Assembly: GCF_007859915.1 (NCBI RefSeq)
Contig: NZ_SJPM01000004.1
Span: forward strand, 430,881-494,880
Direction: 5' to 3'
Origin: Neorhodopirellula pilleata
GTDB taxonomy: Bacteria; Planctomycetota; Planctomycetia; Pirellulales; Pirellulaceae
DNA length: 64,000 nt
Shown: in pieces, positions 26,747 to 36,854 of the stretch
How positions within the stretch are numbered: the stretch's first letter is position 1
How the letters are laid out: each line of letters begins with the position of its first letter
Position numbers and translations under genes: made by a program
The notes under the pieces: generated by a model
Told to the model about the DNA's origin: nothing
What the model saw: the letters and a program-made list of their open reading frames with translations, nothing else
The model's database searches: none

Positions 26747-29700
26747 ATGATTCCTCGTCAGTCCTCCACCTCGTCGTCGGATTCCCAACCCAAACGCTCG
26801 CGTCGCAAGTCGCGGAATTCCAAGCCGAATCGCAACCGCCGGTTGACGATGGAAGGTTTGGAACGCCGTCAATTGCTCGCCGCCAATCCGATCGGTCCGA
26901 TCGGCAATATCGATGAGTTCGACGGTCCTCGCAATGTCGGCTCGGTGACGGCGTTCCAGTATCGCGAGCAAGAATCGGCCAACGAAACGAACGAGAATGA
27001 TTCGCGATTCAACGCCGAATTCATTCAGTTGGGCAACCTGCCGGGCCAGCGGAATACGATCGATGTGACGGGCACGCTGAGTTTCCAAATTGGTCCTTTT
27101 GGCGGGTTCACCACCGACCAAGATTTTTACAGCTTCGATCTGCAGGCCGGTGATATCCTGGACATCGCCGGTCTCGGCGCGATTAGTACGTTTGACGTTT
27201 ACACACCCGACGGTGCCCTGTGGTTGGGTCAGGACGGGCCGCTGCCGAATGTCGTTGTGCCGAACTTCTACCCGATTAATTCGCCATTACAAACTCAGGG
27301 CAACGTGCTACTCGCCCAGGTCGCTCCGTTCACTGGACGTTACACGATCGGGGTTTCCACTGAAAACATTCTTTCGAACTACACGCTCGGACTTCGAACG
27401 TACCGCCCGGTCACCGAAAGTTTGCCGATCGGGCAAGCTCAAGTAGTCTTCTTGGATTTTGATGGGGCGACCCTGACGCAGGACGATTTCAATTTGGGTT
27501 TAGCTAACCCCGGGGTATTTTCCGGCGGACGCTTTCGTATTCCACCGATCGCACAAACCTTAGACCAAGCGGGATTGGTTGTCGCCAACCAATTGCAGTA
27601 TGACGCCGTCGCACGACGAATTGTTGATACCGTCACGGCGCAACTCAATGACGTTGGAAATTATACCGGCAATGGATCCTATCGCCTGACTGGAACGCCG
27701 GGTGAGTATGGCGTAACGATTCTCAATAGTCTGGATCACCCGAATGCCGAGTTTGAGCTTCAGGCCAACGGAGTTCCGCACACGCGCGTACTGTTCGGTT
27801 CGGTGGCCGCGTTTCCCGGAATCGTGGGTGCCGGCGGATTGTTGGGTCTCGCTCAAACCATCGACGTCGGCAACTTTGATCTCGACGAAACGGTGCTGGT
27901 GTTTGTTGATAACGAAGTAGACGCTGCCGCCGGAGTGCCGCGAAGTTCCGCGTTGAGCGAATTCGATGTGGTCGGATTGGAGATCGGAGCGACAACGACG
28001 CATGAATTAGGGCACGTGTTTGGTTTGTATCACACCGACGGCGGTAACCTCACTCCGTCGCTGATCGACGGTGGTGGAGCCCTGAATGATGAGAACGGTC
28101 TCGGTGTCGGCCCCGACGGAATTCTCGGAACGATGGACGATATCATTCCACGATTCCGCACGGACTTTGTCGATCCGGGCGGTGCGGTGACGTTCGGCAC
28201 TTTGTACAGCGGCGAATCGCTGGCCCATGTGCTCTCCACCGGTACCCAAGGCGGCGGTTTGACCGGCCGTGTCTTCGAAGACCTCAATGCCAACGGCAAT
28301 GGCACCGGGGATCCAGGTTTGGCGGGCGTCCGCGTGTTCTTGGATATCAATCGTAACGGCGTCTTGGATCCATCGGAACCGAGCACACTGACCGATGCGA
28401 ACGGGTCCTATTCATTGGCTGCGGCCCCCAATTCTCCGAGCAACCCGACCTATACCGTTGTCGCCCAATCGCCACCGATCACGAGCAGCACTCGAACGGT
28501 CAGCGTGGGAGCCAACGGCGTATTGAGCAATTCCGGTAACGCGGCGTCGAATCCGATTGCGGCGGGTTCGACGGTATTTGTTGACTTCAACAACAACGGC
28601 ACCCGCGACTTCAACGAACCGTCTGATGTTGTCGATGCGGACGGCATTTACTTATTGACCAACGTTACGCCGGGAACTTACCTACTCGGTATTCAGTCGC
28701 CGGGTAATTTCCAACTGACAACACCGGGGTCACAAACGATCGCGATCACTGGATCGACCGTCAGCGGACCAACGTTCGGCTTCACCCAAATCAATCCTGA
28801 CGTGACCGGTCGCAAGTTCGCCGACTTGAACAACAACGGTCAGTTCGACCCGGGCGAACCGGGAGTTGCCGGGGCTTACATTTACGCTGACTTGGACGGC
28901 GACAATCGCCCCGACTTGTTTGAACCGTTCGATATCACCGGTGCCGATGGTACCTACAAGTTAGAGTTGAGCGGTGCGATCGGCCAGACTTTCGCGATCC
29001 GCGAAGTCGAGGAACCCGGTTTCGAACGTACCATTCCGTTGTCGGGTGAGTATGTCGTCACTTACACCGGTGCGCCGCTGGGTAGCAACTATGACTTCGG
29101 TGGTCTTCCATCGCGAGATTTCGGTGACGCGCCGGATAGTTACCGAACGACCGTTGCCGCGAATGGCCCGAGTCACGGTATTAGCAGTGGGTTGCGAATC
29201 GGTGCATCGGTCGACCGCGAAATCGATGGTGCCCCCAGTGCCGACGCCACCGGTGACGATCAAATCAACACAGCCCTCGGTCAGATCGACGATGAAGACG
29301 GTGTGATCTTAACTCGCCCGCTCAGTCTGACGAGTACCGGCCGTTTCGAAGTCTCCTTAAACAACACCACCGGCTCGACGGGCTACCTTCAAGTCTGGGT
29401 CGACTTCAACGGTGACGGCGATTTCTTGGATCCGAACGAGCAAGTGCGAACGGACCTGGTTGCGGGGACGGGAACGGTCAATATCGATGTTCCATTGCCC
29501 GCCGGTTTTAATATCAATGCCGATGGCACCAACGACGGTTTGCTCGATACCTTTGCGAGGTTCCGATACAGCCTCACTCCGGGACTCGGTGTTGGCGGAC
29601 CGGCTGATACCGGTGAAGTCGAGGATTACGCGATTCGAATTTTGCAAGGTGGAAGCCTTGCCAACAACGATTCGTTCAACGTGCCTCAAAACTCGACCGC

Positions 29701-32149
29701 ATTCCCGTTGGATGTACTCGCCAACGACTTCAATCTGCCCAGTAGCCCGTTGACGATTATCAATCGTACCAATTCGGCGGCGGGTGGCATTGTCACGATC
29801 CAGCCGGGGGCACCCGGGCAGCAATTCTTGCGTTACACGCCACCGAACAACTTCACCGGCGTGGACTCACTGACCTATACCGTGCAAGATCAAGCCGGCA
29901 ACATCGCGATGGCAACCGTGGAGTTGATCGTCAGCTTCCAAACGGCCAGCCCGATTGCGATCGACGATATTTATGAAGTGCCCAGCAACGAGAGCAATGT
30001 TCCGCTCAACGTGCTTGATAACGATATCGCGTCGGTGGAAGGCGGCTTGACGATCGTGTCGGTCACCCGAGGCAGTGGCAACGGACTCCTCACGCTGACG
30101 CCAGGCAACCGCGGGCTACGATATACACCGGCGAGCGGTTTCACCGGATCGGAGCAGTTTACCTACACGATGCAGGATGCGTCGGGTCAATTCTCATCGG
30201 CGATCGGAACCGTCATTTTGACGCCTCAAGCGTTGGTAAACGACAAGGCTGAATTCAAAATCCAAATTTTGGATCTTAACAACGATATTGAGAAACCAAC
30301 CTTGCAGGCTGGTGAGACGTTCCGCGTTCGAGTTTCCGTCGACGATATTCTGCGTGCCAATTCGACGGCGATTCAAGGGCTTCAATCCGCATTCACCGAC
30401 TTGTTGTACACCGCCGAACTGGTGACTCCGGTCGAATCAAATCCGAACGACTCGTTCCCGTTCGACATCACCTTTGGTCCCAAGTTCCAAACCCCCTCGT
30501 TTGTCCTCGGTGATAGTCTTAAGCCGGGCATCATTAATGAAGTCGGAGCGGTTCAATCGGCGTCGAACCTAGCAACGATTGGTGCCACGAATGATTTGGC
30601 TTCGCACACCGGTTTCACCGAACTGTTCACGCTGACCATGCGTGCGACAGGCACCGGTGTTGCCTTGTTCCAAACCGACCCGACCGAAGCAGCCCAGAGC
30701 GAAACGGTCTTGATTCAGCCCGATGGAACCGCCACCTCGGTACTTAGTTTTGGGGAAATTCGCTACGGGTTCGCCACCGTTCCGATCGTTCCGGCGGGAG
30801 ACAATTTCCCCGGTGCCTTGGACGATTCGTTCCCGCTCGGAGTGGATTCGAACGGTGTCGCTATCTCCCCGAATGTGCAAGCCACGCTGGATGTTCTTGC
30901 CAATGATTTCGTCGGACCGGGTGACCGGATCATCGAATTCGGATTGCGTGAGGCGGCCAATAACGGAACCGTAACGATCGACAATCGCGGCACTCCTGAT
31001 CCCAGTGATGACTTAGTTAACTATCGACCCAATTCGAATTTCGTCGGCTTCGACGAGTTCAGTTACATATTGACGATCGATAGCAACGAGTTTGGCGTCG
31101 TCCGCAGCATCGCCAACGTGAGTCTCGTTGTGGAGGCGAACCAGAATCCGCTCGCGCAATACGATTTCACGTTCGTCGACGAGGCGGGCAACGAACTTCT
31201 CCCGGCACCGGGTAGCAACATTCCTTCGGTACCGGCCGGTCAACGCTTCGGACTTCGGATCGACGCGATCGACCTGGGCACCGGGCAGCCGTTCACCGAT
31301 GCCGTATTCGCGGGTTTCTTGGACATTCTCTACAACCGCAATTTTCTTGAAACCATTCGCGTCGACAACGGAGGAAATACCGACGTCTTTGATTTTGATG
31401 TCGAGTTTGACCCACAGTTCTTGATCGATCCCGCCGTCGGAGTCAACGATCGTCCTGGATTGATCGACGAGTTCGGTTCCAATCAAGGTGACTTGGGCGG
31501 CAACGGCACCCGGTTGGCCACGATTTATTTCCGTGGGTTGCAACCCGGCGTGACGACCGTATCCGGCTCTCCGGCGGACCGTTTCCCATTCCAGGATACG
31601 TTGCTCGACCAGAACGATAACCCCGTTCCCGTTTCGCAGATCATCTATGACACGGAGTCGATCCGCATTACCGCTGGCGCGGCCAGTTCCGAGCCGTTGC
31701 AAAATACGTCGTTGCCGGCGGACGTCAATGCGGACAATTTGGTCACGGCGATCGACGCGCTGCTCATTATCAATGAAATGTCGCGTCTAGAAGCTGAGGG
31801 CGAATTCGCCGCGAACACGAGCGGACGACAGTATTTCCACGACGTCAACGGTGACGGTTTGGTGACTGCGGTCGATGCGTTGCGAGTGATCAATTACCTC
31901 AACGATATCGATCGCCCGTCGGGAGAACCGGTTGCTCCGGTGCAGTCTTCGGTAACCGAAGATCGATCCGAGCCGGTCGAGCGTGATTCGATCGAAGTGC
32001 TGGCCGAGGACGCCAAGGTAGTCGGAGCGAACACTTCGACGGCTGCCGACGTGGTGCTTGCCGCAGCGGTTTCGTCGAGCGTAGAAGACAACGATGATGA
32101 CAGCGACGACTTGCTCGATCTACTCGCCGGGGACATCGCCGGGTTGTAG
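26747..32149 (+). CDS. Giant secreted multidomain protein: LEPR-XLL-like N-terminus, metzincin site, SdrD-B, GEVED, tandem-95 and dockerin domains
   Basis: 1800 aa. The basic N-terminus carries LERRQLLAA at 38-46, the planctomycete LEPR-XLL-type motif of exported giant proteins. A pre-peptidase-like beta domain (about 100-220) comes first. A metalloprotease region has HELGHVFGLYH near 418, the HExxHxxGxxH zinc signature of metzincins. Three SdrD-B-like modules follow (about 505-780; GRVFEDLNANGNGTGD, GRKFADLNNNGQFDPGEPG), then a GEVED domain (about 790-965, ending GEVEDYAIRI). Cadherin/Ig-like tandem-95 repeats (PLDVLANDFN, PLNVLDNDIA, TLDVLANDFV) and two cohesin-like beta domains follow. Two dockerin-type EF repeats are at about 1658-1720 (DVNADNLVTAIDALLI, DVNGDGLVTAVDALRV). 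Probably exported to the cell surface or medium. Confidence 0.9.
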   Translation: MIPRQSSTSSSDSQPKRSRRKSRNSKPNRNRRLTMEGLERRQLLAANPIGPIGNIDEFDGPRNVGSVTAFQYREQESANETNENDSRFNAEFIQLGNLPGQRNTIDVTGTLSFQIGPFGGFTTDQDFYSFDLQAGDILDIAGLGAISTFDVYTPDGALWLGQDGPLPNVVVPNFYPINSPLQTQGNVLLAQVAPFTGRYTIGVSTENILSNYTLGLRTYRPVTESLPIGQAQVVFLDFDGATLTQDDFNLGLANPGVFSGGRFRIPPIAQTLDQAGLVVANQLQYDAVARRIVDTVTAQLNDVGNYTGNGSYRLTGTPGEYGVTILNSLDHPNAEFELQANGVPHTRVLFGSVAAFPGIVGAGGLLGLAQTIDVGNFDLDETVLVFVDNEVDAAAGVPRSSALSEFDVVGLEIGATTTHELGHVFGLYHTDGGNLTPSLIDGGGALNDENGLGVGPDGILGTMDDIIPRFRTDFVDPGGAVTFGTLYSGESLAHVLSTGTQGGGLTGRVFEDLNANGNGTGDPGLAGVRVFLDINRNGVLDPSEPSTLTDANGSYSLAAAPNSPSNPTYTVVAQSPPITSSTRTVSVGANGVLSNSGNAASNPIAAGSTVFVDFNNNGTRDFNEPSDVVDADGIYLLTNVTPGTYLLGIQSPGNFQLTTPGSQTIAITGSTVSGPTFGFTQINPDVTGRKFADLNNNGQFDPGEPGVAGAYIYADLDGDNRPDLFEPFDITGADGTYKLELSGAIGQTFAIREVEEPGFERTIPLSGEYVVTYTGAPLGSNYDFGGLPSRDFGDAPDSYRTTVAANGPSHGISSGLRIGASVDREIDGAPSADATGDDQINTALGQIDDEDGVILTRPLSLTSTGRFEVSLNNTTGSTGYLQVWVDFNGDGDFLDPNEQVRTDLVAGTGTVNIDVPLPAGFNINADGTNDGLLDTFARFRYSLTPGLGVGGPADTGEVEDYAIRILQGGSLANNDSFNVPQNSTAFPLDVLANDFNLPSSPLTIINRTNSAAGGIVTIQPGAPGQQFLRYTPPNNFTGVDSLTYTVQDQAGNIAMATVELIVSFQTASPIAIDDIYEVPSNESNVPLNVLDNDIASVEGGLTIVSVTRGSGNGLLTLTPGNRGLRYTPASGFTGSEQFTYTMQDASGQFSSAIGTVILTPQALVNDKAEFKIQILDLNNDIEKPTLQAGETFRVRVSVDDILRANSTAIQGLQSAFTDLLYTAELVTPVESNPNDSFPFDITFGPKFQTPSFVLGDSLKPGIINEVGAVQSASNLATIGATNDLASHTGFTELFTLTMRATGTGVALFQTDPTEAAQSETVLIQPDGTATSVLSFGEIRYGFATVPIVPAGDNFPGALDDSFPLGVDSNGVAISPNVQATLDVLANDFVGPGDRIIEFGLREAANNGTVTIDNRGTPDPSDDLVNYRPNSNFVGFDEFSYILTIDSNEFGVVRSIANVSLVVEANQNPLAQYDFTFVDEAGNELLPAPGSNIPSVPAGQRFGLRIDAIDLGTGQPFTDAVFAGFLDILYNRNFLETIRVDNGGNTDVFDFDVEFDPQFLIDPAVGVNDRPGLIDEFGSNQGDLGGNGTRLATIYFRGLQPGVTTVSGSPADRFPFQDTLLDQNDNPVPVSQIIYDTESIRITAGAASSEPLQNTSLPADVNADNLVTAIDALLIINEMSRLEAEGEFAANTSGRQYFHDVNGDGLVTAVDALRVINYLNDIDRPSGEPVAPVQSSVTEDRSEPVERDSIEVLAEDAKVVGANTSTAADVVLAAAVSSSVEDNDDDSDDLLDLLAGDIAGL

Positions 32150-32151
32150 GT

Positions 32152-33411
32152 CTAGCGGACACGGCATTTGAATTCGATCGTGATGCTTTCGCCCACGCCG
32201 ATTTCTTTTTGGATGTTCCAGACAAGTTGGCTCGACGACGCGTCGTTGAGCCGAACTTCGAAGTCCGCGTCGATGCTGGCCGTTTGACTGTCGGCGACGT
32301 ACTCGAGTCTTGTCGTCAGATTGTCGGTGACGACGACATTCGAGACCGGCGAATCGCCGACATTTTGCAGTCGTAAAGCGAACGTCACTTCGTCACCGAT
32401 CGCCGCGTGCTGCTTGTCAGCCAATTTGATCAGGTTCAAACGACCCGCGTCGGGAAACTCGTAGACCACCAGCGCGTCGAGCTTTTGATCCCTAACGAGC
32501 ACCGGCGGCGCGAGATCTTGGATTTCCACTTCCACGGACTCTTCAATCGTCCAGGCGCTCGCCGCGAGTGCGAACCGCTCGATGGCTGCCAATTGTGACT
32601 CATCGACTTCAAACAAACTGAGATTTCGAATATTGGCCAATACCGCGAGGACATCGCCGGCCATTTCGATTTGTTGGACGTTTTCGATGCGAACGCCTCG
32701 GTTACGATCCCGCATCGAATCGATGCGACGAGTGAACTCGGCTTTGTCGACTTCTACCGTATCCGTCATCACCAATCCAGGTTGATCGTAGTCAACCGTG
32801 TTCGGTCCAACCGGTCGGGCAACACCGGACGCGGCGATCGCATGATCATTCAAGATCGCGCCGGTGATCCGCCGGACGTTTCCGAAACGAGGTGAATAAA
32901 GGCAAACACGATTCGACGCGGTGAATTCGATATCGCCGCTTTCGGTGGTGAAATGGGTGACGGTGTCTTCCGGTTGCAAGCCGATGATCCGATCATCGCG
33001 GGTCAACGAGGCATGAGGATCATGATCGCCGCCGTCGCACAAGAATTCTTGCGGATCGTAGTACCAAGCTTGGGGAACGGCGGCCATCATGAGTGGCTGA
33101 CACGCGGTCGATCCGGCATTCGCATTGCCACAGCTAGCATCGCCACAGGGGCCGAACTGGCATCCGCAACCGTTCTCGATCGATCGATCGCCCGCGATGG
33201 GTTGTCGAAACCCGACCTGTGTGATTTCGGCATTACCGTTCGCTAACGTGGCGACGGGCGTCGTTGTCGTTGCTTTGGCGGCGACAGGCTGCGGTTTGCG
33301 AGCGTCAAGACCAGCGATTGATGCACAGCCGCTAGGCAACGCCAATAGAGGTAACCAAGCGATGCACCGGATAATGACCCAGAATCGTCGAGCAGGAACG
33401 AACATCATCAT
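32152..33411 (-). CDS. DUF11 domain surface lipoprotein (third gene of three-gene block)
   Basis: 419 aa. The hydrophobic N-terminus ends in LPSGCAS, a slightly off-consensus lipobox, so a lipoprotein is likely. A Cys/Gly-rich stretch follows QVGFRQ (about 65-100). The middle is helical/beta and unrecognised, including FTTESGDIEFTASNRVCLYS and a possible coiled coil. The last 110 residues are a DUF11 module (IGDEVTFALRLQNVGDSPVS, VVTDNLTTRLEYV, IEFKCRV), an Ig-like fold typical of cell-wall proteins. Its ATG overlaps the stop of the upstream gene by four bases, and three ATG codons in a row allow several starts. It converges with the giant protein gene (two bases apart). Confidence 0.82.
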   Translation of the reverse strand: MMMFVPARRFWVIIRCIAWLPLLALPSGCASIAGLDARKPQPVAAKATTTTPVATLANGNAEITQVGFRQPIAGDRSIENGCGCQFGPCGDASCGNANAGSTACQPLMMAAVPQAWYYDPQEFLCDGGDHDPHASLTRDDRIIGLQPEDTVTHFTTESGDIEFTASNRVCLYSPRFGNVRRITGAILNDHAIAASGVARPVGPNTVDYDQPGLVMTDTVEVDKAEFTRRIDSMRDRNRGVRIENVQQIEMAGDVLAVLANIRNLSLFEVDESQLAAIERFALAASAWTIEESVEVEIQDLAPPVLVRDQKLDALVVYEFPDAGRLNLIKLADKQHAAIGDEVTFALRLQNVGDSPVSNVVVTDNLTTRLEYVADSQTASIDADFEVRLNDASSSQLVWNIQKEIGVGESITIEFKCRVR

Positions 33412-34196
33412 GGCTGTGACTCAAAGATCGGTGCCCAAGACGGGTGACCAAAGTAAAATTGATTTTGAAGCACTTCGGCTTGTGGTGGCGTGACCGATCC
33501 GATTCGCAGGATTGCCACAACGCGACCGCGAAGATCGGCGATCTGCAGAGGGTCCTGGTACTCGGGGACGTCGATGGCGATCGGGCCGTCAGGCCCTTGA
33601 GTGAGTGGCACGGCTGTTTGAGGATCTTCCAAGAAAACAACTCGCGTCACCAATCGACCTTCCAGCGCCGCGTAGATATCGTCTTCGTCCAAGTTGATCG
33701 GAATCGGGTAACTGGTCGCCAGTCCCGGTGGCGGATAGGTTCGATCCACCATTTCCACCGTCGGATACAGTTCCGCCCCTGCGGCATTGGGCAGGTTGCT
33801 GACTCGGAAACGATAGACCTGACCAACCAGTAAACCTGCCATCAGGTCGGGTTGGCCTTCAGGAAAGGTGCCATACTGGGCGAGCGAAAACTCGATACCT
33901 TTGGTCCCGATGAACTTCACCGGTTGATAGTATGGCGGCGAGGGCCGTGGAGTCAGGCGTTGCTTGGTCGCCGCGATCACGCCGGCGGGCATGTCCCCGG
34001 TGAACAAGGAATGCTGATTCGCGTTGGATAGATAATCCGAAGGTTCAGCCGCCTCGACGCTACCGGTCCACATCATTCCGATCAAGCAAGCCCACGTCCA
34101 TCCGACTTTTTTCCAAAGCGGACGCTGGATCACGGGTGATGAGGTGGGTGCAGACATGATCGGTCGAGACGAGGAAAGTTGAACTAAATCTTCCAT
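33408..34196 (-). CDS. Exported protein, paralogue of the upstream 473-aa lipoprotein (second gene of block)
   Basis: 262 aa from the ATG at 34196; the ATG at 34157 (MSAPTSS) is an equally good start and puts the signal peptide (WTWACLIGMMWTGSVEA) closer to the end. After the signal comes a domain shared with the neighbour at 34245-35666: RFRVSNLPNAAGAELYPTVE against RLKLTNIPALPGVELYPTVE, and LVTRVVFLEDPQ against FVTKVIYLPDPE, followed by DLRGRVVAILRIG against DRRGSILAIIRLG. No known family was recognised. The stop overlaps the DUF11 gene's start (ATGA), so translation is coupled. Confidence 0.8.
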   Translation of the reverse strand: MEDLVQLSSSRPIMSAPTSSPVIQRPLWKKVGWTWACLIGMMWTGSVEAAEPSDYLSNANQHSLFTGDMPAGVIAATKQRLTPRPSPPYYQPVKFIGTKGIEFSLAQYGTFPEGQPDLMAGLLVGQVYRFRVSNLPNAAGAELYPTVEMVDRTYPPPGLATSYPIPINLDEDDIYAALEGRLVTRVVFLEDPQTAVPLTQGPDGPIAIDVPEYQDPLQIADLRGRVVAILRIGSVTPPQAEVLQNQFYFGHPSWAPIFESQP

Positions 34197-34244
34197 TCAA
34201 TGCAGCCCGACTCGGAGAGTCGGGCTACGCATGATTTCGGTCCT

Positions 34245-35666
34245 TTAATAGACCCGTTGGCTCGGCTTTTCGTATGCCGGGCGGGCATTCGGAATACCGG
34301 GATTGATATTCTGCTCGGTGATCCGAACTCGGTTGACCGGGTTGGGATAACTCATCCCGGGCTGTTGACGAACATCGATGCGAACGTTTTCGACCGGTTG
34401 CGGCATGTTCATGTGCGTATGGTTGCGAATGACGTGCTTCTTCAATCCCGCCGGAGCGCCCAATGGAATGTGGGGTGGTCCAGGGAGCCCGATCGGTGTG
34501 CCGGTCATCGGCATGCCGTACTGCGGCGCGTTCACGCCGGCGATCATCCCAGGCAGACTCGGTGGCATCCCGACCTTGCCGGCGTTGGGGCCATTCATAC
34601 CGCCGGGCGCACAACTGCCGCAACCTTCGGTCATTGCTGGAGCAAACGGAGCGGGCAGACCGGCGATCGGTGGGCCCATCATGTTTCCGGGAACCATTCC
34701 GCCGCCGGCCATTTCGATGTCCTTATCACCTAGGCGGATGATCGCCAAGATGCTGCCCCGGCGGTCGGCTTCGACGATCGGGTCGATTCCTGGATCCAGT
34801 CGCGTGCTGACGAGCGTATCGATTCCGGCCAAAGCGGGACCTTGGAATTCGGGATCAGGAAGATAGATGACTTTGGTGACGAAGTTCCCCGTCAGGACTT
34901 GGTCAAAATCTTCGGCCGTGAACTGCAGCGGCACTGAGTTGTGAGCGAGGTACGCACCGGTTCGCGGGTTGGCGTAGGCCAATTCCACGGTCGGATACAG
35001 TTCCACGCCAGGCAGTGCGGGGATGTTGGTAAGTTTGAGTCGGTACAGTCCGCCTTGCGGGAAGTTTTGGCGCGCCGGCACGATCAGCGGCTCACTATCG
35101 AACAGTCCGGCACCACTGACGTCGTAGCGAACCTGCATTCCGTCGGGGCTGCCGAAGGTAACTTGAGCGGTCGAAACCATGGCTCCCATCATCGACGGCA
35201 TCATCACGCCGCCGCCTGGTGGAATTTGCAAACCACCGGCACCGCAACCGGCTCCGCTGCCGCCGCAATCAGCTCCCGTTCCGTGTCCGCCGCATCCGCA
35301 ATCCTCGCCGCCTTGAAGCATTTGGCGGAATCCGACCTGCTGGATCACCGGATTGCTTTCGCCGGCGGCGGCCAATTCGGCCATCGTCGGACCTTTCGGT
35401 GAGACTTCGCAAACCGATGCACCGCCCGGCGTCGAGCCGTCTTCGATCATCGATCCGTCGATCGGCAAGGCACCGGCGGCGCCAGTGGCACCCATCATCG
35501 GGGCGTACGGCGGAGGTCCAAGGACTCCGGGGCCGGGGCCGCCGACACCAGGACCAGGCTGCATCATGCGTTGCTCTGGTGGCAGGTTGTGGCGAACCGG
35601 CACACACCCGGTGGCGATCATCGCCGTGGTCGCCGTGAGCGCCAAATGAGTGACGATTCGTTTCAT
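34245..35666 (-). CDS. Pro/Gly-rich surface lipoprotein (first gene of three-gene block)
   Basis: 473 aa. Lipoprotein signal MIATGC near residue 20 (lipobox A-T-G-C). A Pro/Gly-rich linker follows, then QVGFRQ and a Cys/Gly run (GGEDCGCGGHGTGADCGGSG, about 110-130). The domain shared with the next gene (VELYPTVE, VTKVIYLPDPE, ILAIIRLGDKDIEMAGG) lies at about 180-310. The tail is Met/Pro/Gly-rich, with a GCGSCAPGG segment. Composition suggests an extended envelope or outer-membrane-anchored protein. Divergent from the exported protein at 35831. First of three minus-strand genes with 48- and minus-4-base spacing. Function unknown. Confidence 0.8.
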   Translation of the reverse strand: MKRIVTHLALTATTAMIATGCVPVRHNLPPEQRMMQPGPGVGGPGPGVLGPPPYAPMMGATGAAGALPIDGSMIEDGSTPGGASVCEVSPKGPTMAELAAAGESNPVIQQVGFRQMLQGGEDCGCGGHGTGADCGGSGAGCGAGGLQIPPGGGVMMPSMMGAMVSTAQVTFGSPDGMQVRYDVSGAGLFDSEPLIVPARQNFPQGGLYRLKLTNIPALPGVELYPTVELAYANPRTGAYLAHNSVPLQFTAEDFDQVLTGNFVTKVIYLPDPEFQGPALAGIDTLVSTRLDPGIDPIVEADRRGSILAIIRLGDKDIEMAGGGMVPGNMMGPPIAGLPAPFAPAMTEGCGSCAPGGMNGPNAGKVGMPPSLPGMIAGVNAPQYGMPMTGTPIGLPGPPHIPLGAPAGLKKHVIRNHTHMNMPQPVENVRIDVRQQPGMSYPNPVNRVRITEQNINPGIPNARPAYEKPSQRVY

Positions 35667-35830
35667 CTTTTCCCCCGTCCTGGGTCATCAAATGGGATGG
35701 ACTTGAAGCGTACCGGAGAACTAGCATCCGGTCACGCAGGTGGAATCGGTCCACAACAGACCGATCCCTGCAAGGGTTCCCATCGGCATAACTCGCCCCC
35801 AATCTTTGATAAAACCGTCACAACTTGCCT

Positions 35831-36847
35831 ATGAAGATTGTTCGTCACGACCGCAACATGGCCTCGTTGTTCATCACATTGGCCTTTTGGCTTGCCACAG
35901 TCGCCTCGGCGCAAACGGTTTCAGTTTCACACGATCCGTCCGTCGACGACCACGGTACCCGCTTGCTCGGTCGCGTAATCGAACGTCTCGCGCTCGGGGC
36001 CGCGTTTGACGCCAAGGTGCGCCAACGTGTTTGGGTAGGCGGACGCGAAGTCATCGGCGTTGGAACTTATGAACAAGCCGGCGACGGCAGCGGGCGATTC
36101 AACCTGCAGGTCGCGATGCACGACGGCGACGGCAAACACACGCTGCAGCAAATCAGCGACGGACGCTTGGCGTGGACTCGCGAGCAGATTGGTGATCAGA
36201 TTTTGTTGCAACGAGTCGATGTCGGACGACTCGATCAATGGGTTCACGGCGCGACGTTGACCGGATTGTCACGAGCCGAAGGCGCGGCCGGATCGACCCG
36301 GTCGATCGTCGGACATCTACCGCCAAGCGTTCGAGTGGGCGGTTTTGTCGAAATGCTCGAAACCATGGTTGCCCAACATGATCTACGTGTGGTAACCGGC
36401 CGGTTGGAAGATCAAGACGTATGGATCGTGCGAGGATCGCTCAAAGACAACGTGCGTTTGCAGATGCTCGCGAATTTTCCCAACAATCAATGGCCCGAAC
36501 TTTGTCCGGACGAAATGGTGGTCGCGATCGCGAAGTCCGATCAAATCGATACCGGCTTTGGTCAAGGCATCCCAGTGCGAATCGAGTTCTGGGTAAGTCC
36601 TCCGACGGGATCACTCGACGACAAAGGTGTCGAAAATCAAACTGGCCAACCCGCAACAATGCCAAAAAACCGCATGGTCAGTTTGATCGAGTTGTATTCG
36701 ATCCGTCCCATCTCGACGCCGCCGATCGGCCGGTTTCGTTTCGAGAACCAGGATATGGAGGTCAACTACACCAACGACACCGATCGCTATCTTCATCGTT
36801 ACGGCATTGAAATCACCGAACGGCAAAGCCGTCTATTGCGGCGATAA
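35831..36847 (+). CDS. Exported hypothetical protein, possible LolA-like fold
   Basis: 338 aa from the ATG at 35831; a TTG two codons upstream is less likely. Signal peptide MASLFITLAFWLATVASAQ near the start. The mature part has a run (VRQRVWVGGREVIGVGTYEQ, then NLQVAMHDGDGKHTLQQISDG and LAWTREQIGD) that resembles the outer-membrane-lipoprotein-sorting fold seen in planctomycete exported proteins. No catalytic motif. The resemblance is by eye and weak. Converges with the NYN/PIN-like gene, with a 7-base gap. Confidence 0.75.
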   Translation: MKIVRHDRNMASLFITLAFWLATVASAQTVSVSHDPSVDDHGTRLLGRVIERLALGAAFDAKVRQRVWVGGREVIGVGTYEQAGDGSGRFNLQVAMHDGDGKHTLQQISDGRLAWTREQIGDQILLQRVDVGRLDQWVHGATLTGLSRAEGAAGSTRSIVGHLPPSVRVGGFVEMLETMVAQHDLRVVTGRLEDQDVWIVRGSLKDNVRLQMLANFPNNQWPELCPDEMVVAIAKSDQIDTGFGQGIPVRIEFWVSPPTGSLDDKGVENQTGQPATMPKNRMVSLIELYSIRPISTPPIGRFRFENQDMEVNYTNDTDRYLHRYGIEITERQSRLLRR

Positions 36848-36854
36848 GATTGGG

